From a candidate division SR1 bacterium (lineage in GTDB: Bacteria; Patescibacteriota; Gracilibacteria; Absconditabacterales; Absconditicoccaceae), in assembly GCA_025997135.1 (NCBI GenBank), contig BNUE01000001.1, forward strand, positions 1 through 62,152: a stretch of DNA of 62,152 bases, given 5' to 3'. Made by a program: the position numbers and the translations under genes. Below the pieces are notes generated by a model that ran no database searches, was not told where the DNA came from, and was given only the letters and a program-made list of their open reading frames with translations. Positions 20,799-32,132 of the stretch are shown one piece after another (the first letter of the stretch is position 1; each line of letters begins with the position of its first letter).

Positions 20799-20903
20799 AA
20801 TTATCGTTTCACTCAGTCCTGACGCAAACATTAAAAAAATAGACATAAATATGCCTAAATTAGCTAGAATTATAGTAAATACAAAAAGACGCTACAAGCT
20901 CAC

Positions 20904-20983
20904 TTGCGAATTGCGAATTGCGAATTGCGAATTGCGAATTGCGAATTGCGAATTGCGAATTGCGAATTGCGAATTGCGAATTG
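20904..20983. repeat. heptanucleotide tandem array, copy 2
   Basis: About 11 copies of TTGCGAA in the same orientation as the array at 1-115. The copy number differs between the two arrays, as expected for slippage-prone repeats. Confidence 0.95.
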
Positions 20984-21090
20984 TTCTGTCAAGTTATTTT
21001 TGACATATTGGGATGATAAATGCAGAGATAAATCAGCTTTCTTTATCTGTTTTGTATGATTATTGGGGTGGATTTCAAGAGGAAAATTAA
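20984..21090. repeat. repeat flank, copy 2
   Basis: Matches 116-240: TGTCAAGTTATTTTTGACAT, then AAATCAGCTTT, then TGATTATTGGGGTGGATTTC. Array plus flank therefore form direct repeats about 20.9 kb apart. Confidence 0.85.
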
Positions 21091-21166
21091 GAAAAACCCC
21101 ACTTTTGTGAGTGAGGAATTCCTTTTGTACTAAATTTTGTTAGTACTATATTAGTTTTTATTGGGA

Positions 21167-22087
21167 CTAATTGAGGAGTTGAGCAACTGCACTATCAAAG
21201 CTTTCCTTAGGATAAGCACCTGAAATTTCAATAAATTTTCCTGTTTCACGATTTAGAATTATATTTCCAGGAGTTCCAGTCACTCCAAATATAGTTTGTC
21301 ATTCTGTGATACTTGCATTTACAGCAGCAGCACTAGCTGTATCATCGTAACATTCTGTCATTTTATCTTTTGCAATGCCCACTTTAGTTCATAGTGTTAC
21401 AACACTATCTTTTGAGAAAGAACCTGCTTTCATAGCATCAGCAATATAAGCATAATAAGCTTCTGTATCTCAGAGTTTCCCTACACAATAAAGTCCTCTA
21501 GACCCCAAATCTGAAGTCTCATGAAAAGACAGTGGAAAGTTTCTAAATGATAATGCCACATTTGGATTAGCATCTACTACCTTTTCTATCGTCTGATCAG
21601 TATAATGTCTCTGACAGTAAGGACACATAAAATCTGAATATTCTAGGATCACAATCTTTGCCTCAGGATCTCCATAATAAATTGCACCATCCAGTACTGT
21701 CGCTACCTGATCTGCAGAGATAGTTTTTGAAGTATTTTCTGCAGTCGTAGTATCTGGATTTGTCGTATCTGGAGCCGTAGTATCGCTATTTCCCAGCATA
21801 TCGCCAAAAGACTGAATTGATTGGTCTGTCTGCTCTGTCATATATTTTACAAAATCAGCACTAGCATACAGATTATTCATCTTATCGAAATTCTCTTGTC
21901 CTCCAGCTTTCAGAATTTCTAAAGCATAATTTTTATGAGCGAAACAAAAAGCCAAAATTGCGAAAACCAAAGCCGCAACTGTTCCTAGACAGCAAAGGAT
22001 TTTGCAGAAGCATTTTCCAGCACAGCAACCTTTTCCAGTAGAACAAGCTTCTCCTTCTGCAGTGTGTGTAGTGTGTTTTTTTAACAT
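21167..22087 (-). CDS. membrane-anchored DsbA-like thiol-disulfide oxidoreductase
   Basis: A 306-residue protein. A cysteine-rich N terminus (CCAGKCFCKILCC) leads into one membrane segment (about residues 30-50). A Thr/Asp-rich linker follows (residues about 100-120), then a thioredoxin fold with ILEYSDFMCPYCQRHY (CPYC active site) and the cis-Pro loop GVTGTPG. It probably oxidises or reshuffles disulfides of exported proteins, fitting the Cys-rich surface proteins encoded nearby. The small membrane protein gene at 22130 lies just upstream on the same strand. Confidence 0.9.
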
Positions 22088-22129
22088 AAGTATAAAAAAT
22101 AAAAAATAAAAATCAGAACTATTTTTGAG

Positions 22130-22351
22130 CTATTTTACCAGACTAAGTACACCTACCAGCAGACAGAAATTGACAATAGTGAATATTGTAATTACAGCCT
22201 CTCGTAGATGATGTCTAGTAAAACAGTCTGATACTAAGTTAGGATTATCATGAAGCTTTGAGATAGACTTTTGCTCCACGACAACTTTTGGTTTTGTAGT
22301 TTTTGTTAAGATTTTTGTAGTTTCTATTTCAAATTTTTTATCTATTACCAT
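22130..22351 (-). CDS. small membrane protein, hypothetical
   Basis: A 73-residue protein with a charged N-terminal half and one C-terminal membrane segment (AVITIFTIVNFCLLVGVLSLV). The stop is TAG. It lies 42 bp upstream of the DsbA-like gene on the same strand and may be co-expressed with it. No family is recognised. Confidence 0.65.
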   Translation of the reverse strand: MVIDKKFEIETTKILTKTTKPKVVVEQKSISKLHDNPNLVSDCFTRHHLREAVITIFTIVNFCLLVGVLSLVK

Positions 22352-22443
22352 CTAAATTAACAAAAATTAAGATAAATACCACCAGTTCATAATAATTTAT
22401 AGACAAAAGGCAAGCTTTTTTCTCATTCCTTAAGTAAAAACTT

Positions 22444-22471
22444 TTGACAAAATGTTTTTTATGATTATACT
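22444..22471 (+). promoter_or_regulatory. promoter of the Na/Pi transporter gene
   Basis: TTGACA (22444-22449), 16-nt spacer, TATACT (22466-22471), giving a leader of about 24 nt before the ATG at 22502. Confidence 0.7.
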
Positions 22472-22501
22472 TATATGTTTTATTTATTTAATAAATACCC
22501 G

Positions 22502-24190
22502 ATGTTAACTGGATTATTAGAATTTCTATGATGACTCGGAATTTTTTTATTCAGTGTAAAATTTTTAGAGGAGTCTGTATCTGGATTTACTAGATGATGA
22601 TTCAAAAAACTTATTAAAAAATTCACATCCAAAAATATTTATGCCACCCTAACAGGCATCCTATCCACAGTAGTCGTACAGAGTAGTAATCTAATGTCAG
22701 TTCTCGTCCTAGCTTTTGTAGGGACATGACTATTGACACTCACCTGATGATTATCTGTGATGTTATGAGCAAATATAGGAGCGACTATCCCTGACGCCTT
22801 TTTTGCAATCATAGGTCTAAACTATGATATCAAGACATTCACATTCCCACTACTATTTTTAGGAGCTTTTTGATTAGTATTTTACCCAAACAAAGAAAAA
22901 GTAGTTCTTACCTGTAAAATTTTCATAGCATTTGCATTGACTATGCTATCTTTCTCATTCATGAAAGAGGGATTATGATTTTTGACTCAGATGGTAGATC
23001 TCAGCATATTTATGGAGATGTCACCGCGATTTTTCTTTTTATTGGGATTGATGTTGACTATGTTAGTTCAGTCCTGATGAGCTGTTTTTATCATAGCTAT
23101 CACATCAGTAAGTTCTGGACTCATCTCTCCAGAGGTAGCTCTACCTATCATTTTCAGTACATATTTCGGCTCTACTATTACAGTTTTCTTGGCATCAATG
23201 GGACAGCAACCAGCCATCAAAAAACAGCTCGCATACGGACATATTTGATTCAATTTACTCGCATCTTTACTTGCGATGACAATGCTCCCTTTAGTAATTT
23301 GGCTTTCAGAAACATGGCTCTTTTCATCACTCGGAGTCGTCTGAACATTAACCCTACGATACCTCGAAGGCAGATTTATCATCACAGTTCTCTTACTCCC
23401 TCGGATAAACCAGATTTCTAAACTTTTTCAAAGAATATTTGTAGAAGACAATAACACTTTATCTCTCGCAACTCAGAAAATACAAATATCCACAGTTGGA
23501 TTTGACGTTGCACTTTTAGCCTTCAAGCAGGATTTACTTACTTATTTCAAAGAATGTGTCAGGTATAACCTCAGCATTTGGGATTTTTATCTGACAGATC
23601 TCACTGCGACCAGAGAGTGACAAGAATTAGCTTTAAATCGCAATCTGGATTTCAGTAAAATAGAACTCAAAAAAATATACCAACAGAATAAACAAGTTCT
23701 AGAGCATCTGCTGGATTTTTTGACCCAGTTAAACCAAAAAGAACACAAAAAAGCGACAGATTCCGAGCAAATTTCCATACTTTATCAGGTAATAATCGGA
23801 TTTTGAAACTCTTCCAAATATCTCAAAGACGTGCGAGACCGTGTAGAAGACTGGCAACGATCATCCAGTGAAGAACTAAAAAAAGATTACATTGATCAGA
23901 AAAAAATGGTACTAGAATTTTATGACAGCGTTATCCATGTTTTATCCAATCTCGACAATCAAGAACTCAGATCTTTCCTCCACGATTTATTAGACAAGAT
24001 AGAATCAAATGATAAAAGGTATTTGAGAATGGTAAAAAAATCTGATGAAGATATGGAAATTATCAATTTAATCCAGGTAAGCCGTTACTTCGCTATGTCA
24101 TGCATATCAATAGTTGAATCCATCGACTTCATCACTCTAAACTCAGATGAAAAGAAATTCCTAAAAGAACAAATGTCTCACCGAATCTAA
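22502..24190 (+). CDS. Na+/phosphate cotransporter family protein with PhoU-like C terminus
   Basis: A 562-residue membrane protein. The N-terminal half has about eight membrane segments with the two family repeats: GGLGIFLFSVKFLEESV, then STVVVQSSNLMSV, and later TMLVQSGGAVFII (QSSN and QSGG signatures). The C-terminal 200 residues are helical and charged like PhoU. It probably imports phosphate with sodium. TGA glycines sit in GGLG, GANIGA and QSGG. It is convergent with, and only 6 bp from, the EEP gene. Confidence 0.88.
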
Positions 24191-24196
24191 TTTTTT

Positions 24197-25240
24197 CTAA
24201 TCATGCATTTTTGGTTCGACAATTTTGAACGTAATTTGATTATGATCCGAGCCTATGAGATCTGAGACAGTCAAATCCTCGATTTCCAGTCAATTATTGA
24301 TAAATCCATGATCTATGTGAGAATTCAGAATTTTTTGTCCTTTGAATGATCGAGTAAAAACAGACTTTTTTCATTTAAAAATATTTTTCATATCTTTTCA
24401 GAGTTCTTGAGTAAACAGAAAATAATAATCTGACCACGGTGATAAATTAAAATCTCACAATACCAAAACATTTGAAAGCAAAGGACGATCTATTTTTTGT
24501 CTCTTAAAATCTGTTGTAAAAGCCTCTAACTGTATATTTCTATTGAGAAAAAGAAAACTAGATACTGGTGCAGATGTATGGACTAGATAGATATACAGCG
24601 GGATTTCACTCTCTATTTTTACATAATTATATCTTCGTGGAGTTTCATTTTGATCATCTTTTTCGAGTTCATTGACAATTGGATACTTACTGAATATAAT
24701 ATTACCTGCATGAATTTTCGATCGAGATGTTGCAGAAGTATAAGGATATTTTCTCTGAAAGTAATCTTTAAGCTTTGCCTCATGATCATCTGAAAATTCG
24801 ACAAGTGCGACCACATCAGGATCCGTTTTTTCTATTGATCTTTTTATGATTTCATAATTATCATTTTCATAATAAATATTGGCATAATAAACCTTGAGTC
24901 ATGGCTGTTCATTTAAGTTTTTGACCAAAAATTCTTCAGCCTGTTCCCTAATCGTTCCTCTATGTATCTCAACATCGTAGAAATTCGTAAATTCTCCATA
25001 AACATTAAACGTCAACGCTCAGCTTCGTAAGGCGAAAAAAAACAGAATAAGTGAATACGCATTTTGACGTCAGGCTTCAAATAACGTTCTCAACGTCAAG
25101 AAGGCTGAAAAAGCCACCAATCCAACCAACCAATAAGGCAAAAAGCTGACTGCCAACTCAGTAAGCCATGCTCCACGAAAACAGTATCCCCGCGTTAGTA
25201 GAGCTAAAATAACAAATAATGAGATATTTTTTTTAGTCAT
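24197..25240 (-). CDS. membrane-anchored endonuclease/exonuclease/phosphatase family protein
   Basis: A 347-residue protein. About three N-terminal membrane segments (residues 1-80) precede the EEP fold: VVALVEFSDDHEAKL (metal Glu), YVKIESEIPLYIYLVHT, LVLGDFNLSPWSDYY (Asp/Asn of the active site) and LIGSDHNQITFKI (catalytic SDH). It may be an outward-facing nuclease or phosphodiesterase; the substrate is unknown. It starts 1 bp after the gatB stop, so the two probably share an mRNA. Confidence 0.85.
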
Positions 25241-26668
25241 TTATTGATTTTGTACTAAAGTAGATTTAATCAATCATTGAGCCACTTGAGGACTAACCTT
25301 TCATCCACTCTTTCTCATCACCTGACCTAGAAAAAATGCTAACAAAGTTTCCTTACCTGTTCTATATTGCTCAACCTGCACTGGATTGTCAGATATAACC
25401 TCCTGAATGATTGCTTTCAGAGCATCCTCATCCATTGCTAATACATCGAATCATTTTATTTTAATAATTTCAGCAGGTGATAACTTAGTTTCTAGCGTTT
25501 CATCGAAGACAATTTTTAGTTGATTATCCATCAGATTTCATTTTTTCTCCTCTTCCAAAAAAGAAATAAAAAGCTGACTATACTCACGCAAAAACTCTTC
25601 ACTGGAAATTCCGCTTTTCATCAGTGGTCCCGCGATCCATTTAGCCACATTCTTCGGTTCAAAACCTTTCTTCACCATCTCAAAAAAGAAGTCAAAAAGC
25701 TGTTTATCATTCAACAGTGTATTGATATATTCCTTACTGAAGCCAAATTCTTGCTTGCACTTTTGTATATATGAAGAAGGGATGAACAAATCACTCTGAT
25801 CCTCATCCAGGTGAAGTTGTAAAATTGGCATATCAGGCTCTGGGAAATAGCGATAATCCACAGCATCAGCCTTACTTCTCATCATGAAAGATTCTCATTT
25901 CATATCATCTCGTCTTCTAGTTTCTTGCTGAACTTCTCATCAGCTTTCTATTATTTCTTTTTGCCTCAGATATTCAGTTTCTATCGCCCTTTTCATCGCG
26001 TTAAAAGTATTGATATTTTTCATTTCAGTTCTGATTCATAATGGATCGCTTTCATTTTTCCTGATCGAAAGATTTACATCAATTCTCATCTGACCTTTTT
26101 CCATATCTGCATCAGAAATATCATTTCGACGAACTAATCTCTGAATCTCTTTTGCATATTCGACAGCCTCTTGTGCACTGCTAAAAGTTGGTTCACTGAC
26201 TATCTCTATCAGTGGAGTCCCTGCACGGTCAAAATCCAGCAGAGTTTGTCAGTTCTCGTGTATCATCTTCGCCGTATCGTTTTCTAGGTGTGCTTCGTGG
26301 ATTTCAGCTTTTTTTTCCTCTTCAAATCATTTAATCCGATAGTTCACAGTTCATCACTGGATAATGGGCTGATAAAACTGAGTAATCTGGAAACCCATCG
26401 GCAAATCTGGATAAAAGTAATTTTTGCGATCAAAAGAACTAAAAGGCTGAATATCAGCATTGATAAGTCTTCAAAAAAGAACCGCTTTATCGACGCATTC
26501 CTGATTTAGAAGGGGTAAAGCTCCGGGTTGTCAGGTACAGACTGGGCAAATATGCTGATTTGGAGGTGAGTCAAAATTCTGTTCATTCTGGCAACGGCAG
26601 AAGATTTTACAGGCGGTTTTGAGTTTGAGGTGGATTTCGAGTCCGATGGTTGTGAGGTAAGTGGGCAT
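25241..26668 (-). CDS. gatB: Asp-tRNA(Asn)/Glu-tRNA(Gln) amidotransferase subunit B
   Basis: A 475-residue protein. It starts [18 protein letters not shown] and has [42 protein letters not shown] sequence ([13 protein letters not shown]), [15 protein letters not shown], and a C-terminal tail domain ending QVMRKSGGKVSPQ. It activates misacylated tRNA within the GatCAB complex; gatA and gatC are not in the window. An AsnS gene is present at 46684, so the main role may be Gln-tRNA. Its first 50 or so bases are duplicated at 28864-28922. Confidence 0.95.
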
Positions 26669-26700
26669 TTTGATGGTATTGGAATAGTAAAAGGCTGAGT

Positions 26701-27750
26701 TTAGATTTCTTTTAATGTAGATAACTCGTTAAGACTTCGTTGAAAATTTTTATCACCATCAATAGTAATAGTCACCATCATAGTATCATAATCAACATTA
26801 GCTCTAACAGAGCTACGAATATATCCATCATTAACAGAGTTAGGAATATATCCATCATCAATCGATCATATTTTATGTTTATTCAGTAAAGTCCCACTTT
26901 TTTTAAGAAGATATTCTCATTCTGATAAAATAAAATATTCATATTTTACTCCATCATCTGTAAATGAAAAATTATTTTGTCGTGTTATATCAGTGTATAT
27001 GTGTAGTTTTTCTCATCAATAAGTTAAAGTAAATTCATAAGAATCATCAAATGGAGGATCTCCATACGTATCATAATCAAATTCTTCGAAAGATAGAGTA
27101 TCAATTTTTTCACGATTATCAGCAATATAAGTGCTAAAGTTACACTTTTGTCAATACTCATATTTTTCTGATGCACAATCATAAATTTTAAGTTGTTTTT
27201 GCTCTTGTAAATAGGTAAATGGTATATAGGTTTCTCGTCATAGCATATTTTCAAATAGGAAGTTTTCCCAAATTATAGGTCATTTGTAAAGTGTAATATT
27301 TCAATAATGATAATAGTATTCATTAATATATATATCTTTGATTTCAAATAGTAGTCATTGTTTTAAATCAGGAAATAGTACTCCAGTATATAGTATATAT
27401 TGTCAATTTTCTTTCAAAATTATCTTGTCTGAATAACTGCGATTATCTAGATATCCATCCATCCAAGCTCAAGGTTCTGCATATAGTGTAATATCTCATA
27501 GTTTCAATTCCTCCATCTCAGAAGCTTGTTGTTCAAGACTTTCTTCGAATTTCTCTTTCATTCAATTCTCTTCATCATTGGACAGGGCAAGTCCCATATC
27601 TACAAATCCACTTTCTCCTGTTTGTATTTTTACCTCACTCACTGACTGCTGAACTTCTTCCTCCGTAAAAGGACACTTCATACATATCAGAGAAACTACG
27701 CCTCAAAGCACAACAATAGCTCAGATGATAATCAGAATTTTTTTCTTCAT
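26701..27750 (-). CDS. membrane-anchored hypothetical protein, paralogue B
   Basis: A 349-residue protein. The N-terminal anchor [16 protein letters not shown] and the segment [17 protein letters not shown] are almost identical to the gene at 28953, but the rest differs. The C-terminal portion is rich in Asp and Tyr and contains a short tandem repeat (DDGYIPNS then NDGYIRSS). Many glycines are TGA. It lies just upstream of gatB. It looks like one of a family of surface proteins with constant N termini and variable outer parts. Confidence 0.75.
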
Positions 27751-27787
27751 TGGTTGATACGATAAAGGGGTAAAAAGATTTGTCTCT

Positions 27788-28810
27788 TTATGAAATGAAT
27801 AAATTTTGAAATGCTTCACTATCTGGTAAATACTGAGAAAACTCCTCTGGAAGCTGTTTGAAACGATATTCTGCGACTCCCATAGGCTGATTGCTATTGT
27901 TTAATGCATATTCTACCACCGTGCTATCTTTTGTTTTACAAATAATTAGACCTATTGTTCACTTATCTTTATCTGTTTTTAGTTGTTTATCCACAGCTGT
28001 CATATAAAAGCCTAATTGTCCGATATGCTCGGGTTTGAATTCGGTAGTTTTTAATTCTATTACAATAAACCTTTTGAGAATATAGTGATAAAATAGTAAA
28101 TCTACATAAAATTCCTGTTTTCATACGTTTAATTTATATTGTTTACCTACAAATGCAAAACCTTTTCAAAGTTCTATCAAAAATTTAGTAATGTCTTGAA
28201 TTAAAGCCCCTTCTAATTCTTTTTCTTTAGCCTGTTCAGAAAGATCTAGAAAATCTAATACATATCTTTCTTTGAAACTCTCTTGGATGGGTGTAATATC
28301 TTCATTTTCTACCGTTAAAGAAAAATTATTTGAAATATTAGGACTTCTTTGAAAAAGCTGATTGCTAATTTGATGGTCTAAAATACTTCTAGACCATGCA
28401 TTTTCTATGCTTTTATTCAGATAAAATATAGCTTCATCTTTGTTTTTTATTTTATCTAAAATCAATCTGATATGTCCTCGTGGAATTTGTCCCACAAGCT
28501 GTGGGACTATTTGAAATTCCTGACAAAATAAAAACATATTTTTCATATAAAACAGGTTAGAACGAGAAAATCCACTCATTGTAGGAAAACTGCTTTTTAG
28601 GTCTTTTTCGATTTGATCGATCATTTTATCTCACCAATTTGTTTCTTGTTGTTTTGTTGCGATATGTTTTCAAATTTCATAGTAAAGACTGATAAGCTCT
28701 GTATTTACCGTTCTAATAGCTTGGGTCTTGGAATATAAAATTTGCTGTCTGATAGTATCTATCAAATGTTGATATTCTGGAATACTTGGGAGAAAAGTTG
28801 TGGTGTTCAT
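27788..28810 (-). CDS. PDDEXK nuclease, YhcG/DUF1016 family
   Basis: A 340-residue protein. The N-terminal helical domain (TVNTELISLYYEIGKHI, GFSRSNLFYMKNMF) is followed by the nuclease domain: GKGFAFVGKQYKLNVG, FYVDLLFYHYILK and RFIVIELKT give the PD-(D/E)xK core, then GQLGFYMTAVD and IGLIICKTKD. Family members occur singly or near restriction systems and are thought to act in DNA processing or defence. It lies inside a duplicated block between two paralogues, directly downstream of a gatB fragment. Confidence 0.88.
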
Positions 28811-28855
28811 TGGTTTTATAATATTTTAGATAAAATAATTGTATTATTTATCCTT

Positions 28856-28912
28856 TTAATTATTGAGCTTGAGATGGATTTCGAGTCCGATGGTGGTGAG
28901 GTAAGTGGGCAT
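28856..28912 (-). pseudogene. duplicated 5' fragment of gatB
   Basis: Encodes [18 protein letters not shown] then TAA. The first 16 residues equal the GatB N terminus. DNA identity to 26621-26677 is about 50 of 56 positions by eye and covers the region before the ATG too. It is a remnant of a segmental duplication. Confidence 0.85.
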
Positions 28913-28952
28913 TTTGATGGTGTAATATGATATAGACTAAAAATTATAATGC

Positions 28953-29735
28953 TTATATACTTTTTATCCAGCGAAAATCATATCATGGTGCACAACCTTC
29001 ACATTGATAGGAAAGAAAATAAAGGTCTGTATTAGGAATATGATGTCTAGTAGCAGCAATATCGTATCCTGATTCTCACATTGAGTATAGAAAAAGATCT
29101 CCTGTTCAAAACGTTTTACCCGTTCAAAACGCTTCATAAGCGTAGCGTTCTAAAGGATACCATGTTTTAGCGATATTCTCTCGTTCTACATAAGAGATAA
29201 ATTCTATGCATCACAGTTTAGTAGAGGTATCCTCCCAATCTAAACAAATAAGATTTCCACTATGAACAATTTTATTTGTTCAAGTGTGACCTCACAAAAA
29301 AGTTTTAGAAATATAATTAAAACTAATTCATAATCCAGGAGAAGTAAATTGATGAATTTCAGCGCTGTCTCGACCATCTCAATAATCTCGATAAAACGAT
29401 AAGTCACATCCAAATTCACAAGACTCCCTTGTCTCAATGCCAAGAATTTTCTCAGAATCAAGAGAATCTTTTTGTTCCATTTCTGCTAAATTTCAAGTTA
29501 ATCATTCTATTATTACTTTATTTTCTCCTGTTTGTATTTTCACCTCACTCACTGACTGCTGAACTTCTTCCTCCGATAATATTTTCTCTATCATCGGTTC
29601 TTCTATCATCGGTTTCTCTTCATTCACTAGCAAAACAACCTTTTCTAGCGTAAAATGATACTGTCTCCATACCAGAAAAGTCATTGCTCAAAGCACAACA
29701 ATAGCTCAGATGATAATCAGAATTTTTTTCTTCAT
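28953..29735 (-). CDS. membrane-anchored hypothetical protein, paralogue A
   Basis: A 260-residue protein sharing [16 protein letters not shown] and [17 protein letters not shown] with the gene at 26701. An acidic linker (EEKPMIEEPMIEK) sits between the two shared segments. The outer part has cysteine pairs (CEFGCDLSF, CEGCAPGYDF) and no family that I recognise. TGA glycines are frequent. It follows mutL on the same strand and precedes the gatB fragment, mirroring the paralogue B-gatB order. Confidence 0.75.
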
Positions 29736-29782
29736 TAGTTGCATTGATAAAAAAGATAAAAAGTTTAAAAAGCTGAATCATT

Positions 29783-31561
29783 TTATCTATCGAATAGTTT
29801 GTCGATTTCTCATTTATCTATCTTCCAGAAAAACGGTCTACCATGCTGACAAACAAATAATCATGGAATCTTTTCCAGTCAATCTCTAACTAACTGCTCC
29901 ATCTGAGGCAGAGAAAGCCTATTCCCAGCTTTTATCGATGTTTTACAGGCTCTGGAAGCGTAAATCTCATCCATCAGCTGATCAAAGCTAATCTTTTCCA
30001 AGAACAATACATAATTGAAAAGCGTCTTTAAATCTACGGGGTGTTTCACAAAAATACTCGGAATAGCATACACGATTATCACATTTTCACCAAGCATTGC
30101 TATATCAAATCACAGCTCGTTTAATTCCTCGATTTTTTCGTCTAAATCAGCAATTTTGAGTATTTCGAATTTTAAAGGTTGTAAAAGACGCTCAGAAACC
30201 AACTTTTCTTCTTTTTTCATCGTTTCATATGCGATTCTTTCAGCCAAAGCATGCTGATCAATATAATAGATAGCATCTGCACTCTGCATCACGATATAAC
30301 TATTTCGCACTTGACCTATTATTTGATAATCCCCTGTTTCATGATGAAAATCAGTTTTTCGTTCCTCCTCTGTAAAATTATTGAGTCAAAACATAGACTG
30401 CACCTGAGTTTGCCCTGACTGTGAACCTGAAGAAGTAAATTTTTTATCAAAAATAGTATCAAAAGAAAAAGCTGATTTTGACTGAGAAGGGATATACTGA
30501 CCCTGAGATAACCCAGACTGAGATGAAAAATACGAATTAGAATTAGAAAAAGAAGACTGAGTAGAAGCAATTCTACTACCTCCCAACGTTTTACTCACAG
30601 TTTGTTCAACCAGCTCAAAAACCGCCTGAGAATCAGCAAATTTCACATTTAATTTAGCTGGATGCACATTCACATCTACAAATTTTGCATCAATATCCAG
30701 CATCAGCACAACTAAAGGATACTCCCCTGGCGTAATTTGCCTATGATAAGCATCCATAATCGCTCTAGAGATAATTTTATCCTGCACTGGACGCCCATTT
30801 ACGTAAATTTTCATATTTTCTCTAGATCAGAAGCGTAAACTAGCATCTCACAAAATTCCATACAAATGCAAATGCCCACTCTCTACATCAAATGACTGTA
30901 AATTTTTATTCCAGTCTTGCTTAAAAACATCCAGCACTCTAGTTTTCAAATCTGAAGTTGGCTTTAAATCGAAGATCATTTTATCATTTTTTTTCAGCTT
31001 TCGTGCCTTATCCCAGTGCAAAAGTACTATATCTACGAAATAATTATAACAGTAAAAAAATTCTGTCTGAGCCGATTTTAGAAATTTCAGCCTCGCAGGT
31101 ACATTGAAAAACAAATCCTCCACGCTCACCAGCGTACCATGTTCAAATCCCACAGATTGGTTGGATACAATGGTTTCTCAGCCTTTTTTTACTAATTTTG
31201 ATCATATCTGAGCATACGAAGTTTTAGTCAAAAGTGTAGTTTTACTAACTTCTGCGACAGATGCCAGTGCCTCTCAGCGAAATCCATAACTAGCAATTGA
31301 AAAAAGATCTTCATCAGTTTTCAACTTGGAAGTTGCATATCTTTCCAAAACCAAATCCATATCAGAGAGTTCGATTCAGCTTCAATTATCCTGCACACTC
31401 AAATAGCTCTTTCATCAGTCATTAACTGTTATCTCTAGAATCGTAGCACCAGCATCCAAAGAGTTTTCTACTAATTCCTTTAGAATAGAGCTAGGTCTTT
31501 CCACTACTTCTCAGGCTTTGAGCCTATTTATGACGTAATCTGGGAGTTTATGTATGCTCAT
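29783..31561 (-). CDS. mutL: DNA mismatch repair endonuclease MutL
   Basis: A 592-residue protein. The N-terminal GHKL ATPase has [19 protein letters not shown], and a TSKL...YGFRGEAL region. The [11 protein letters not shown] segment ends the transducer domain. A Ser/Gln-rich linker covers about residues 340-400. The C-terminal domain has the nuclease motif [12 protein letters not shown], matching DQHA(X)2E(X)4E, with [13 protein letters not shown] and CQHGRPFF. It nicks the discontinuous strand in mismatch repair. mutS is not in the window. TGA glycines occur at conserved positions. Confidence 0.95.
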
Positions 31562-31627
31562 TCAGGTGAAAGACGAAAGATTAAATATCAAATATAATAG
31601 TTTTTTGGTATTTTTTTTCAAGTAAAG

Positions 31628-31661
31628 AAAAAACCCTCTGCATTTTTTGGATACAAGAGGG
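31628..31661 (-). terminator. intrinsic terminator of the lipoprotein gene
   Basis: Minus strand: CCCTCT (31661-31656) pairs with AGAGGG (31639-31634) and is followed by six T. It lies 16 bp after the lipoprotein stop. Confidence 0.85.
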
Positions 31662-31676
31662 ATGAATTGATAAAAG

Positions 31677-32006
31677 CTATTTATACTCAGTTTGTATGCT
31701 CGTCCATCCAATATACGTGATTCGACGATAAGCATAGATTTCATCTTTACGATACTTGACTTCCATATTAGGCTCTCTTATTTGCCCAATATAACTTTCA
31801 GCCATAGAATCATTAAAGATTTCTAATCCAAGTGCACTAGCATAAATATAACCACTTGTATCAATCCAGATTTTACCCGTATGAACAACGCTATCTCGAT
31901 ACTCAAAGCGAAACATATACTTTGTATAGATAACATCTGGCTCCACAACCTCATCACATGCACTTATAGCTAGCGAAATGAAGATAATTAGCAAAACATT
32001 TCTCAT
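31677..32006 (-). CDS. small lipoprotein, TGA-free
   Basis: A 109-residue lipoprotein. The signal peptide MRNVLLIIFISLAISAC carries a lipobox at SAC, with lipidation expected on Cys17. The mature part is beta-rich with many Tyr and Ile (KIWIDTSGYIYASAL, YRRITYIGWTSIQTEY). None of its glycines is TGA. It has its own promoter (32041-32068) and intrinsic terminator. The family is not recognised. It may have been acquired from a standard-code bacterium together with, or in the same way as, the genes at 2557 and 35990. Confidence 0.8.
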   Translation of the reverse strand: MRNVLLIIFISLAISACDEVVEPDVIYTKYMFRFEYRDSVVHTGKIWIDTSGYIYASALGLEIFNDSMAESYIGQIREPNMEVKYRKDEIYAYRRITYIGWTSIQTEYK

Positions 32007-32040
32007 ATTTACCTCTATTTTATTTTTTATTCAATACTTC

Positions 32041-32068
32041 ATTATACTCAAAAAATCTAAAAAGTCAA
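32041..32068 (-). promoter_or_regulatory. promoter of the lipoprotein gene
   Basis: Minus strand: TTGACT (32068-32063), 16-nt spacer, TATAAT (32046-32041), with GAG just before the -10. Confidence 0.8.
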
Positions 32069-32132
32069 GAGGAACTTCATAATAAATAATCTAATATTTC
32101 TCATTTACTCAGTTATTAAGTATACTTACGAT

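Noticed and set aside
20761..21003. ORF across the heptamer array, giving a repeated CELRIAN peptide
   Set aside because: It is simply a translation of the 7-bp tandem repeat and has no supporting context.
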